64,000 nucleotides of DNA from an uncultured Collinsella sp. (lineage in GTDB: Bacteria > Actinomycetota > Coriobacteriia > Coriobacteriales > Coriobacteriaceae), in contig CAAGCF010000005.1 in assembly GCA_900768265.1 (NCBI GenBank), positions 1 through 64,000 of the forward strand, written 5' to 3'. The notes beneath the pieces are model-generated. The model was not told the origin of the DNA. It searched no databases and was given only the letters and a program-made list of their open reading frames with translations. Positions 1-9,208 of this stretch are shown here, piece by piece (the stretch's first letter is position 1; every line of letters begins with the position of its first letter). The position numbers and the translations under genes were made by a program.

Positions 1-1
1 G

Positions 2-1039
2 GGCTCCCTCGCGAAGGACTACGACGTCTACTACCGCGTCCACGCCTCCAACATCGGCTGGATGGCCTGGGCAAAGGACGGCGAGGAGGCCGGCACCACC
101 GGAATGTCTTGTTCCCTTGAGGCGGTTCAGATTAAGCTTGTTAAGAAGGGTGCGTCCCATCCTGATACGACTGGCTATTCTCATCTTGAAATACCAACGG
201 TGACGTACTCATCCCAGGCGAAGGGCGCTTGGCAGAATTCTGTTTCTGCCGGAGAGGTGTCCGGTACGACTGGTAAGGGCATTTCCATTACCGGGTTCTC
301 GGCCAAGATCACTTCGTTCGTTGCCGGTGAAATTAATTATCAGCTGCACCTTTCAAATGTAGGTTGGACTTCTGGTAAGTCAAACGGGGATCAACTGTCG
401 TCTGCTACTGAATCCAATCCGGTTGAAGCAATTAAAGTCTCCCTATCGGGTGACTTGGCAACTTATTTCGATGTTTGGTATAGGGTCCATATCGAAAATG
501 TTGGCTGGCTCGGTTGGACAAAAAATGGCGCCGTCGCCGGCAGCACTGGCTATGGGGCACATGTCCAGGCCGTTCAGGTGAGAATTACGAGAAAGGGCGC
601 TGCTGCTCCGGGGAGCACCATCTCTCCGATGCTTCTTGGCGAACCACTTTCTCTTGCTAATCCAATGCAGAAGAAAATTGTAGATCTGTCGAGGCAAGTT
701 CCCTCTCCTGGTCCGGGGTTGTGTTCAGAATGGATTGCTCAGGTCTATGAGCGGGCTGGATTCAGGAATGTTCATACGGATGCTTGTGACTACTATTGGG
801 ATTTCTGCAAATATACTGATTATTCGCAGCTGAAGGTTGGAATGGTCATTGCTGTTCCCTCGCATATACATACGTATATGGGCCGTATATACGGTCACGT
901 TTGTATCTATATTGGCAACAACCAAGTTATGGATAATGTTGGTCACATAAGGACTCTGGATATGGGTTATTGGCTGGATTACTATTCCACTACGTATAAG
1001 CCAAAATGGGGCTGGTACGACAACATCCCGCTTGCATAG
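2..1039 (+). CDS. ChW-repeat surface protein with C-terminal NlpC/P60-like domain (5' end outside window)
   Basis: The reading frame is open from base 2, so the start lies upstream. It encodes ChW repeats (pattern H-x-x-N-x-GW ... GTTG ... EA-x-Q), a family that forms secreted wall-associated proteins in Clostridia and Coriobacteriia. After the linker ending in APGST, the last ~125 residues look like an NlpC/P60 or CHAP-type cysteine peptidase: a GLCSEW cysteine (codon near 722) and a YGHVCIY histidine (codon near 896) are spaced as in these folds. Such enzymes cleave peptidoglycan stem peptides. The first ~105 bases are much richer in GC than the rest of the gene, which hints at recombination between paralogues. 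The peptidase assignment is from motif spacing only. Confidence 0.75.
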   Translation, partial: GSLAKDYDVYYRVHASNIGWMAWAKDGEEAGTTGMSCSLEAVQIKLVKKGASHPDTTGYSHLEIPTVTYSSQAKGAWQNSVSAGEVSGTTGKGISITGFSAKITSFVAGEINYQLHLSNVGWTSGKSNGDQLSSATESNPVEAIKVSLSGDLATYFDVWYRVHIENVGWLGWTKNGAVAGSTGYGAHVQAVQVRITRKGAAAPGSTISPMLLGEPLSLANPMQKKIVDLSRQVPSPGPGLCSEWIAQVYERAGFRNVHTDACDYYWDFCKYTDYSQLKVGMVIAVPSHIHTYMGRIYGHVCIYIGNNQVMDNVGHIRTLDMGYWLDYYSTTYKPKWGWYDNIPLA

Positions 1040-1088
1040 CGAGGGCGTAAGATATTCTAGGTTGAGTTTGGCCTGATTCTTTGATTTA

Positions 1089-1131
1089 GAACGAACGGTT
1101 CGCTTTTGTTGCGCTCCGTTCGTTTCTTTTT
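1089..1131 (+). terminator. Rho-independent terminator
   Basis: A GAACGAACGG arm pairs with a CCGTTCGTTTC arm across a 17-base loop and is followed by a T run. It lies 50 bases after the stop of the first ChW gene and fits as its terminator. Confidence 0.65.
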
Positions 1132-1160
1132 ATGCACCATTCGCGTTATACGTATTTGAG

Positions 1161-1178
1161 TAACTGATGAATCAGTTA
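1161..1178. promoter_or_regulatory. Perfect 18-bp palindrome before the ChW/YkuD gene
   Basis: TAACTGATGAATCAGTTA is a perfect palindrome 40 bases before the chosen start at 1218. It may be an operator or a leader hairpin. A TTATAC sequence just upstream (about 1146) could be a -10 box. No regulator is assigned. Confidence 0.35.
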
Positions 1179-1217
1179 ATAATTAATCCAAGGTTGGCTA
1201 ATCGATGGGGAGTCAAA

Positions 1218-4200
1218 ATGAAGCATAGAAGGACTGCGGTCGTTATTGGTATGGCCTGGCTCATGTGCGCGATGCCGGCACTTCAGCCGATTGCCGTTTA
1301 CGCCGAATCTGTTCAGGACTCGTCCGTTTCGTTAGCTCAGGAATCTACCGTTCAAGCTTCCCCGACAGGTGATGCACTTGCTGGGACAGTTGGAACCGAT
1401 GCCGATCAGGCGGGCGAGAGCAATGATATCGGCGTGCTTGATGGTGCTACTTCCGATGCCTCGGACAATGCGACCGAGAATGGGTCTCCGTCGGAGTCTG
1501 AAATCAAAGCCAATTCCGCTTCTGTTTTGGATGTTGATGCGACCGACGGTCAGGTGGATGTGTCCGACGATAAATCTGAATCTGCGCCCGTTCTTACCTA
1601 TCAGGCACATGTGCAAGATTACGGGTGGATGACGTCGGTCTCCGCGGGTGAGCTTGCGGGCACTACCGGCAAGTCGAAGCGTATGGAAGCGCTGAAGCTT
1701 TCCGTTAAAGATGCCGAGGGCAACGAGATTTCCGATGCACTTTCCATCAAAGCCCACGTGTCAAACATCGGCTGGATGGACCCGATGGGCAACGATGCCA
1801 TTGTCGGTACTGTGGGACAGTCTCGGCAGCTTGAGGCCATCGCAATCCAGCTCTCCGCCGAGCTTTCTCAAACCTACAGTGTTTGGTACCGAGTCCACTC
1901 GTCCAACTTTGGTTGGCTGGATTGGACGTGCGACGGTGCCAATGCGGGCACCGAGGGTTATGGCTATTCCGTTGAGGCTGTCGAAATCGTTATATTGGCC
2001 AAGGATGTTGCTGCCCCGGGTGGTACGGACGTTCCCTTCAAGAGCAAAGCTGACGAGCCTGCGATTGTGACGTATTCGACCCATGTTTCGAACGTTGGTT
2101 GGATGTCCGTCGTGAGCAACGGGGCCACCGCGGGTGCTCCGGGCGCGGAGTGCTTAGAGTCCCTCGATATGCGGATAACCTGGTTTGGTGGAAGTGCTGG
2201 CATCCAAGTTCGCTCGCACGTTCAAGATCAAGGATGGGGCTCCTGGTATTTTGGACGTACGGGTACAACGGGCTTGTCTCGCCGCATCGAGGCGCTTCAA
2301 ATGCGCCTCACGGGCGATGCCGCGAATGCGTACGACATTTGGTATCGAGTCTATTCTGCTCGGTATAACGCGTGGCTTGGCTGGGCAGCTAACGGTGCGG
2401 CGGCCGGAGCCGTGGGTATGAGTTCGGGCGTTCAAGCCGTGCAGATTGTGCTTGTTAAGAAGGGGCAGGAAGCTCCCGGCTCTACGGAGGGCGCCTTCAA
2501 AGGCTCCGAGCATGCCGTCTTGCAAGGAGCAGGGCTTCGTCTGGACGGTTCGACGGTTGGGGCGGGATCTGACTCGACCGTTGTGATTGGCTCGGAGGAT
2601 AGTACGAAACCGCTCAAGAGCTTTGCGCTTAACGTTAACAACCAGGCGTGCGACGGTTCGATTCTGTACCAGTCTGGTAGTCAGTACGGCTCCATGCCCG
2701 AGGGCGTTGATACTGCGGACGGTGGCTGGACAACCACGCTGTCAGACGGTTTGGCCATGCGTTGCGTGAGGATTAGTCTCTCGGGCACGCTATCAACAAC
2801 CTACGACGTCTGGTACCAGGTGTTTGACGGCAATACGGGTAAGTGGACCGGCTGGGCTTCAAATGGATTGCCTGCCGGTAGCGCTTCCAACAATGCCGCC
2901 ATCTGCGCTGTGCGCGTGTGCCTCCTTGAGAAGGACGCTGCTGCGCCTGGTTCTACCGATGGTGCCTATGTAGAGTCGGACTCCACCGATGAGGTTCTTT
3001 CTGCCCAGGGCCATGTTGCCGAGATTGGCTGGCAGACCGCCTCGCTGGGTACCGATGTAACCGTGGGCACCACGGGCCGCGCTCTATCTCTCCAAGCTCT
3101 TCGTGTCGGCGCCGCTGGTTCAATTGCCGGTTCCGTTTCCGTTGCAGCTCATGTTGAGGAAGAAGGCTGGCAGAATGCTTTCGTTGCCCCTGGTTTTGCC
3201 GGGACGACGGGAAAGAGTCGTGCTGTCCAGGCGGTGAGGATGAATCTCACCGATGAATTGGCCGAGCAATACGATATTTACTACCGCGTACACGTTGCGG
3301 GCTACGGCTGGCTTTCGTGGACCCGTAACGGTGCCGATGCCGGCACTACGGGGCTGGGTGTTCAGGCCGAGGCGGTTCAGATTAGGCTCGTAAAGAAGGG
3401 CGAGACTGCTCCCGCTACAGGCGCGAATGCATGCATCTCCATGCCTGTTTTGAGTTATTCCGCCCATGTTTCCAACATTGGTTGGATGGGCGCTGTTTCC
3501 AATAACGGATTCGCGGGCACCCAGGGTCGCTCGCTTAAGGTTGAGGATCTTAGACTCTCTGTGAGCTCGAGCATATCGGGCGGTATCAAATATTCCGCCT
3601 ATGTTCAGGATTACGGTTGGCGTGGTTGGGCTTCGAACGGCGCGAGTTGCGGTACCACGGGGCAGAATAAGAGGCTTGAGGCAATCAAGATCCAGTTATC
3701 GGGAGACCTCTCGAAGTACTTTGACGTTTGGTATCGCGCGTATGTGCAGGATTACGGTTGGCTCGGTTGGGCTGCAAACGGTGCACAGGCGGGCACTGTA
3801 AATATCGGTTATCGCCTCGAGGGTATCCAGATCCAGATTCTTCCCAAGGGTGCCGCTGCGCCTGGCTCGACGTATCGACCGTTCACGGATATCCCCGTTA
3901 TGCCGGCAGACCAGTTTGCAATGTGGCAGAAGGCGAATCGCTATGCGAGTTCGACCAATTGGTTGCTCCTTGTGGATACGTCTCGTTGCCGGGTGGGCGT
4001 GTACAACGGCAATTCGTACAATTGGAACCAGGTGTTCTACTGGCAGTGCTCGCCCGGCGCATGGAGCACGCCCACCGTTTTGGGTGAGTTTACCGTCTAT
4101 GGCAAGGGCTATAGCTTCGGACACGGTTATACGTGCTACTACTACACGCAATTCTACGGTGATTATCTGTTCCACTCGGTACCGTACGACCAGGGAGCGT

Positions 4201-4325
4201 TCAACATTCAGGACGGTAGACTTGGTCAGAATGTTTCTCAAGGTTGTGTAAGGCTTGACATCCAAAACGCCAAGTGGATTTACGATAATATTCCGTATGG
4301 CACTAAGGTTGTTACGTATCGCTAG
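1218..4325 (+). CDS. Secreted ChW-repeat protein with C-terminal L,D-transpeptidase (YkuD) domain
   Basis: 1035 residues from ATG 1218, chosen because GGGGAG precedes it and the product then begins with a classical signal peptide (basic KHRR, hydrophobic core, YA-ES cleavage). An in-frame ATG at 1167 has no ribosome site. About 14 ChW repeats follow, mostly in groups of three separated by K-G-x-A-APGST linkers; two near residues 475-570 are degenerate. The last ~130 residues are a YkuD domain with H986 (FHSVP) and the catalytic C1010 (SQGCVRL). YkuD enzymes form 3-3 cross-links in peptidoglycan or attach proteins to it. The protein probably binds the wall or surface glycan through ChW and acts on peptidoglycan outside the membrane. 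It may be transcribed alone. Confidence 0.88.
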   Translation: MKHRRTAVVIGMAWLMCAMPALQPIAVYAESVQDSSVSLAQESTVQASPTGDALAGTVGTDADQAGESNDIGVLDGATSDASDNATENGSPSESEIKANSASVLDVDATDGQVDVSDDKSESAPVLTYQAHVQDYGWMTSVSAGELAGTTGKSKRMEALKLSVKDAEGNEISDALSIKAHVSNIGWMDPMGNDAIVGTVGQSRQLEAIAIQLSAELSQTYSVWYRVHSSNFGWLDWTCDGANAGTEGYGYSVEAVEIVILAKDVAAPGGTDVPFKSKADEPAIVTYSTHVSNVGWMSVVSNGATAGAPGAECLESLDMRITWFGGSAGIQVRSHVQDQGWGSWYFGRTGTTGLSRRIEALQMRLTGDAANAYDIWYRVYSARYNAWLGWAANGAAAGAVGMSSGVQAVQIVLVKKGQEAPGSTEGAFKGSEHAVLQGAGLRLDGSTVGAGSDSTVVIGSEDSTKPLKSFALNVNNQACDGSILYQSGSQYGSMPEGVDTADGGWTTTLSDGLAMRCVRISLSGTLSTTYDVWYQVFDGNTGKWTGWASNGLPAGSASNNAAICAVRVCLLEKDAAAPGSTDGAYVESDSTDEVLSAQGHVAEIGWQTASLGTDVTVGTTGRALSLQALRVGAAGSIAGSVSVAAHVEEEGWQNAFVAPGFAGTTGKSRAVQAVRMNLTDELAEQYDIYYRVHVAGYGWLSWTRNGADAGTTGLGVQAEAVQIRLVKKGETAPATGANACISMPVLSYSAHVSNIGWMGAVSNNGFAGTQGRSLKVEDLRLSVSSSISGGIKYSAYVQDYGWRGWASNGASCGTTGQNKRLEAIKIQLSGDLSKYFDVWYRAYVQDYGWLGWAANGAQAGTVNIGYRLEGIQIQILPKGAAAPGSTYRPFTDIPVMPADQFAMWQKANRYASSTNWLLLVDTSRCRVGVYNGNSYNWNQVFYWQCSPGAWSTPTVLGEFTVYGKGYSFGHGYTCYYYTQFYGDYLFHSVPYDQGAFNIQDGRLGQNVSQGCVRLDIQNAKWIYDNIPYGTKVVTYR

Positions 4326-4406
4326 GGCGTAGCAAATTTGAACTGGAGCAGTGGCTGCCAAGTTCGTTTTCGCCGTTTTCCTTTCCGCATCGCTGGAGGG
4401 GGAGAT

Positions 4407-4496
4407 ATGTTGAAAACGAGGTTGGTGGTCACTGTCTTTTTGGCGGGCGTAATTGACTGGGTTCCGGTAATGCAGCCAATCGTTGCCTGCGCCTAG
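4407..4496 (+). pseudogene. Orphan signal-peptide stub of a lost ChW-type secreted protein
   Basis: A strong ribosome site (GGAGGGGGAG) precedes ATG 4407, which opens only 29 codons ending at TAG 4494. The product is a signal peptide and nothing else: basic start, hydrophobic core, then QPIVACA. This resembles the QPIAVYA end of the signal peptide of the ChW/YkuD gene just upstream. It looks like the 5' remnant of a tandem paralogue. A functional leader peptide is possible but less likely. Confidence 0.5.
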
Positions 4497-4560
4497 TCCA
4501 CCCTCGCAGCCCCTGGTGGTGGACAGTCCGAAGATGTGACGTGAGCATAGCTAAAACTAG

Positions 4561-4597
4561 GGAGCCGTCGGAATTGCGATTGCCGACGGCTCCTTTT
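4561..4597. terminator. Bidirectional hairpin terminator
   Basis: GGAGCCGTCGG (4561-4571) pairs perfectly with CCGACGGCTCC (4583-4593), followed by TTTT on the plus strand; on the minus strand the hairpin is followed by CTAGTTTTA. It separates the convergent plus-strand stub and the minus-strand ChW/GT80 gene. Confidence 0.8.
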
Positions 4598-4618
4598 ATC
4601 GGGCAAGCGATCAGACGC

Positions 4619-7600
4619 TTACTTGCTTTCGAGTCTCATCTCGATTGCTTCAATGGGTAGTCCACGACCAGTGGTACCAGCAGCCTCGCCGTTCCTAACC
4701 CAGGGCATCCAGCCTATGTTGGAAACGTGCACGCGATATACAACGTCATAGTGCTCGGCAAGTTCTCCTGTAAGTTTCACCTCAAGGGCTTCAATATGGC
4801 GAGCTTTGCCCGTGGTGCCGGTCTTATACCCGTTCGATGTCCAAGTCTTCTCCCAACCTTGGTCGGCAACGTGGGAACGGTATGTAATGCCACCGTCGAA
4901 TGGAGCTCCTGCGACGGAGAGCTTTAGGGCCTCAATGCCGAGCGCCTGACCAGTTGTACCGGCGAATGTGGCACCGTGCACGGTGGTCTGCCATCCGATG
5001 CTCGATACGTGTGCGGTTGCGTTGGGCAGTCCGATGACGGATGCGCGCGCAGTGCTTCCTGGCGCGGCTTCACCCTTCTCAATGAGCTTGACCTCGATAG
5101 CCTCCACGCGCCTGCCAAAGCCCGTGGTGCCCGCAATCTCGCCGTTCTTGGTCCAGCCAAGCCATCCTTCGTTCTGTACATGGGCTCGATAGTAAATATC
5201 GTAGTGCTCGGCGAGCTCGTTGGTAAGCCTCATTTGGATAGCTTCGATTTGGCGTGATTCGCCAACGGTGCCCGCGACTTCACCTTCGTTCTTCCAGCCT
5301 TGCCAGCCAAGGTTTGCGCAGTGGGCTTGGTATTGCACCGTGCCGGAGTAGGGGAGGGCTGCCATGTCGACCTTGAACGCCTCGAGTGCCTGGGACTTTC
5401 CCGTGGTGCCAGCTGTCTTGCCCTCCTTGACCGAGGAGATCCAACCCGTGCCAGAAACGTGGGCAGAGGTCATAAGGGTCGAACCGTTGGTCTTCGTGCG
5501 AATCAGCCTGTACGTTCCATCGGCAAGCTTCTTGTAGTACGTGAGCGTGGACGTGTTGCCAGAGAAAACCGCAATGTCGTAATCGGCGGACTTCAGAATC
5601 ATATCGGAGAATTCAACGAGGTAGCACGTGTCGCCCTTGGGGCAGAGGGCTTGGATAGCCGTATCTGAAGAAGATGAGATGGACGAGGCGAACCAATCCA
5701 TAATGCTGTAGTCGACCGTGCTCGACGGACTGAGGGCCGCGGCTTTCGTCATGTTGAACACGCCGCATCCCGCGTCGCTGGAGGCAGAGTTATACGTGCT
5801 CGATCCATAGCCCGAGAGCGCAACCTCGGGGTTGAAGAACAGGATGAGCTCCGCTGCAACAGAAGAATCAATGTCGGTGATGCCTAGAGTGTCCAACTGA
5901 GTTTGCTTTGAGGGCCACAAGCCCGTTGGCGTGTTGGGGTGCCCCTTGTAATAATAGGCGTAGTCATCGCCGTAGTAAGTCATGGTGAGCTTGGCGTAGT
6001 CCTCGAACGACTGCTCCAGGTTCACATAGGTTCCAAGAAGGACCATGGGTTTCTTGCCCTCGGCCTCGGCTGCGGCAAAGTAGCCGTCGTTAAAGTTGTA
6101 GAGGGCCTTGAATGCAGCTACGGTGGAATCTCCGCGTTGCTGCAGCGCGCTAAGCATGTTCGCGACGTTCTTCTTCTTTACGCCGGGATCGGTGGCAATG
6201 GTGTTGGCGAACGCGTTATCGTCGGCGCTCTGGAACAGGTTCGTGCGCGTCATCCACCATTCAGTGTTCGGCTCGCATTTCAGCACGGCGTACATGGAGT
6301 CCCAATGGGCGTGCCATCCGTAGTCCGAGCTTGCCTGTCCGTTCTTGTATGCGTACTCCTTGGCGGCCAGCCAACTCTGCTCAAGCTGGGCTTCCTTGGC
6401 GGCGGGATCCACACCTTCAGCGTTGAATGCCTCGTTCATGAAGTTGTAAGTAGCCGTTCCGTCAGAAAGAAGATAGATCTTGTAGTTGTCCTGGGGAATC
6501 TGGTTGGCGTAGATGATCGAATGGATGAGCGAACAGGTAATGTCATTGATGAACAGGTTGAACTTCGAGTCGGGCTTCAGGCGCTTGAGCTCCTTTACGT
6601 AGCTTGCAAAAGCGCTGTAGTCGCTGGAGACCTTAACGGCGTCTTCGGTCATGAAGGGCATGGCGTACATGCCGCTGGGGAGTGCATTCCAGTTAAATGC
6701 CGACGGGCGGTCGAGCATGACAATGGATGGCGCCGCGGTGCCCGTGGCGGAGGTGGTGTAGTCCCAGTAAGAGATTGAGTAGAGGACTACCGGGAAGGAT
6801 GCAGAGAGGGGTGCAAGGTTATACTCACTCGCGGTCACGCCGAATTCGCGGGTGTCGGTGCCAACCACGCGACCGTCCTTGAGGTACTCGATGGTTGCCG
6901 TGAACGGTCCGTAGGTTTCAACATTGAGTGCCATGCCGTTCGCGTCGATAGTTGCCAGCGAAGTTGAGCCGGACACCTTGCGGGTCACGGTGTCGCCGTA
7001 CGCCATGGTTGCGGTTACACGCATGTCCGTGGCGACGCCGTCGGTGCGCAGAAGGTTGAGCGAGTCGGGATGTACGCGGACGACGGTGGACTCCCCCTCC
7101 TGCGTAATGGATGTCTGGTAGTACGAGGGAGTGTAGGCATCTTTGTCAGATGAGGGCGCTTTATCGCCGTGTTTCACCAAGAGGATTTCGACGGCTTCAG
7201 CGCGATAGTCCCAACCGGTCGTACCGGCTATTTCGCCGTTTTTGGCCCAGCCAAGCCATCCGAAGTTCTGGGCATGAATGCGGTAGTACACGTCGTAGCT
7301 GCTGGCAATGTTGCCCGTGAGCTCGATTTGGATTGCCTGCATGGAGTACGACATGCCCGTGGTACCCGCCACGGCGCCGTCTGCCACCCAGTCCTGCCAA
7401 CCCACGTTGGTGCAATGCGCGCGGTAGCGAATGCCGCCGTCTGCGTTGGCAAGGGAGATCTTAAGGGCTTCGATGGCGCGTGCTTTGCCCGTTGTTCCGA
7501 CCGTTGCACCGTCCTTGCTGAGGTCGGGCTCCCAGCCTTGGTCGCTGACGTGCGCCGCGTATTGAACGGAAGGGGTGGATACCGTCTGTGTTTCGGTGGT

Positions 7601-7924
7601 TGGTTCAGGCAATTGGGTTGCTGCCGTCGTGGCGGCGTCTTCCACGGGAGTTGCCAGGACTTCTTCCATTTCGCTGGCGGACGTGCCGGTGGCTTCGGAG
7701 GGATCGTCGGTGACGTTCGTCATGGATTTCTCCCGAGCAGTTTGATTTGAGGCGGGGATTGTCGCCCCTTCGCCGGGAGTGAGTGCTGTTTCCTCTTGGA
7801 TTGTGACTGACTCGGCCGGTCCTAGCTCGCCTTCGTCAGCATACGCAGTGTTCGGCACCAACGCTAGAGCAATGAATAGCGAGTAGAAGAGTGTGAAGCG
7901 AATCGTTGCTTTGCGTCGACTCAT
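4619..7924 (-). CDS. Secreted ChW-repeat protein with central GT80 sialyltransferase-like domain
   Basis: 1101 residues. The start at 7924 is set by AAGGAG seven bases upstream and by the signal peptide that follows (SRRK, hydrophobic core, AYADE). The frame stays open to 8458, but that extension is only the antisense of a transposase remnant. Residues 120-260 hold three ChW repeats, 270-370 a beta-rich linker, 375-800 the central domain, and 810-1101 six more ChW repeats. The central domain carries motifs of GT80 (PM0188-type) bacterial sialyltransferases in the right order: SDG (487-489), KGHP (H662-P663), a glutamate (E692) and GYGSS (S708-S709). GT80 enzymes move sialic acid from CMP-Neu5Ac. 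A fused, exported form is unusual because the donor is cytoplasmic, so the present activity is uncertain. The GT80 call is recognition by motif, not by search. Confidence 0.75.
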   Translation of the reverse strand: MSRRKATIRFTLFYSLFIALALVPNTAYADEGELGPAESVTIQEETALTPGEGATIPASNQTAREKSMTNVTDDPSEATGTSASEMEEVLATPVEDAATTAATQLPEPTTETQTVSTPSVQYAAHVSDQGWEPDLSKDGATVGTTGKARAIEALKISLANADGGIRYRAHCTNVGWQDWVADGAVAGTTGMSYSMQAIQIELTGNIASSYDVYYRIHAQNFGWLGWAKNGEIAGTTGWDYRAEAVEILLVKHGDKAPSSDKDAYTPSYYQTSITQEGESTVVRVHPDSLNLLRTDGVATDMRVTATMAYGDTVTRKVSGSTSLATIDANGMALNVETYGPFTATIEYLKDGRVVGTDTREFGVTASEYNLAPLSASFPVVLYSISYWDYTTSATGTAAPSIVMLDRPSAFNWNALPSGMYAMPFMTEDAVKVSSDYSAFASYVKELKRLKPDSKFNLFINDITCSLIHSIIYANQIPQDNYKIYLLSDGTATYNFMNEAFNAEGVDPAAKEAQLEQSWLAAKEYAYKNGQASSDYGWHAHWDSMYAVLKCEPNTEWWMTRTNLFQSADDNAFANTIATDPGVKKKNVANMLSALQQRGDSTVAAFKALYNFNDGYFAAAEAEGKKPMVLLGTYVNLEQSFEDYAKLTMTYYGDDYAYYYKGHPNTPTGLWPSKQTQLDTLGITDIDSSVAAELILFFNPEVALSGYGSSTYNSASSDAGCGVFNMTKAAALSPSSTVDYSIMDWFASSISSSSDTAIQALCPKGDTCYLVEFSDMILKSADYDIAVFSGNTSTLTYYKKLADGTYRLIRTKTNGSTLMTSAHVSGTGWISSVKEGKTAGTTGKSQALEAFKVDMAALPYSGTVQYQAHCANLGWQGWKNEGEVAGTVGESRQIEAIQMRLTNELAEHYDIYYRAHVQNEGWLGWTKNGEIAGTTGFGRRVEAIEVKLIEKGEAAPGSTARASVIGLPNATAHVSSIGWQTTVHGATFAGTTGQALGIEALKLSVAGAPFDGGITYRSHVADQGWEKTWTSNGYKTGTTGKARHIEALEVKLTGELAEHYDVVYRVHVSNIGWMPWVRNGEAAGTTGRGLPIEAIEMRLESK

Positions 7925-8020
7925 GCTAGCTCCTTCCCACAGGCATAATGCACCATTTGATGGTAGCAGCATTTGGGAGCGTTCGATTTGCATTATCCCA
8001 ACGGTTGAGGATATCGGGTA

Positions 8021-8455
8021 AGCGGCCTTGAATATCAACACCAGCTGGCGATCGGCCGGATAGAGGGCTTCTGCCCGAAGGCCGCCGAGATGCTCGAGGA
8101 GCCCGAGGCGGATGCGCTGGCCTACATGGACTTCCCCTATGAGCACCACGTGAGGCTGCGCACCAACAACGTGCAGGAGCGCGCCAACCGCGAGCTCAAG
8201 CGCCGCAGCCGTGTGGTGCAGGTGTTCCCCAGCAGGAAGTTGCTCATCAGGATGATGGGCGCCGTTTTCGCCGAGATGGACGAGGACTGGGCGGGCCTCC
8301 GCTGGTTCAACGACGAGTCCATGGGAAGGGCCGTGGAGGGCACAAAGGTGAACGCACCCGCGCCCGCCTACGGGGCCTCCGCCGCCGAGCATGCCGCGGG
8401 GATCATCGAGCCCGTTGTTGCCGACAACCCCGTTCCCGGGAGGAGGGTAGCGTAG
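8021..8455 (+). pseudogene. IS256-family transposase, C-terminal remnant
   Basis: The frame encodes the typical C-terminus of IS256/mutator transposases: RIEGFCPKAAEMLEE, then an arginine-rich segment with TNNVQERANRELKRR, SRKLLIRMMGAVFAEMDE and a short tail ending NPVPGRRVA. In-frame coding continues upstream to about 8021 without a start, so the N-terminal two thirds, including two catalytic acidic residues, are gone. Similar tails and internal fragments occur at 29.7 and 38.7 kb on the other strand. The 3' flank contains GTTAGAATGACAGCATTTTAGG, which recurs in similar form beside the 29.7 kb remnant and probably belongs to the element end. Confidence 0.8.
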
Positions 8456-8569
8456 CATGCGTTAGAATGACAGCATTTTAGGCGACGATCGGTTACCGCG
8501 ACGGCCCCTGGCCGCTGCTCAAAAACCGAGCCCTACACCAACACTGATACAACTTTTGGAGCAGTAGGT

Positions 8570-9208
8570 ATGGCGAGAAAGAAACGAAAAACCGATAATC
8601 TCAAGGGGCAAAAATACAGGTTTGAGGTGAATGATTTCATTCTGGCTGAGGATTGGTCATACACGAAACCGGGACGTCAGTTTTTTGATGATGACCTGCT
8701 GAGAATAATTGATTTCTTCTGCCTGCACTCGCCGTGCAAACAAGGAAGCTATTCTGGTTTAACTTTGGACATACTGGGTTGGCGCAACCCTTGGAATAGT
8801 TCAAGGTTTCGCAATCGATTTATCGAACTGCTCGGCTTGTCCGAGGAGTCATTCATCTACTGTGATTATCAACATTGCTTTAAAAAAGAGTGGGAGAAGC
8901 TGGGTTTAGATACTGATTATCTTTCAATGCGGCGTCCATATGCTGTCATAGCTGCTGCAGGCGAGTCTAACCGATACATGGATCTTCTTCATAGGATTCG
9001 AAATAGCTTTGCTCACGGGAGGTTCACCGTTGAAAAAGATCATAGAGAATACTATTTGTACTTTGAAGACGTGAAGGAAACTAATGGATATACGTGCGTT
9101 CTCGCGCGCGCTTGCTTAACAAAAAGCGGGATGAGTAGACTGCTCGCTTTTTTAGCTCGAGAAAATGGCTCTGCAGCTGGATTCGAGTCGATTATCGAGA
9201 CTCATTGA
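8570..9208 (+). CDS. HEPN-motif protein of unknown function
   Basis: 212 residues from ATG 8570 behind TTGGAGCAG. I do not recognise a named family with confidence, but residues 144-149 read RNSFAH. This matches the R-(N/H/D)-xxx-H motif of HEPN ribonucleases, set in a helical context (MDLLHRIRNSFAHGRF). HEPN domains are common in toxins and anti-phage proteins. The N-terminal region contains many aromatic residues and no membrane segment. The base composition is AT-rich like the AIPR gene that follows on the other strand, and the gene sits directly behind an IS256 remnant, which suggests a transferred defence patch. RNase activity is inference. Confidence 0.6.
   Translation: MARKKRKTDNLKGQKYRFEVNDFILAEDWSYTKPGRQFFDDDLLRIIDFFCLHSPCKQGSYSGLTLDILGWRNPWNSSRFRNRFIELLGLSEESFIYCDYQHCFKKEWEKLGLDTDYLSMRRPYAVIAAAGESNRYMDLLHRIRNSFAHGRFTVEKDHREYYLYFEDVKETNGYTCVLARACLTKSGMSRLLAFLARENGSAAGFESIIETH

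Noticed and set aside
7925..8458. N-terminal extension of the ChW/GT80 gene on the minus strand
   Set aside because: It is antisense to the IS256 transposase remnant. A strong ribosome site and signal peptide mark 7924 as the start.
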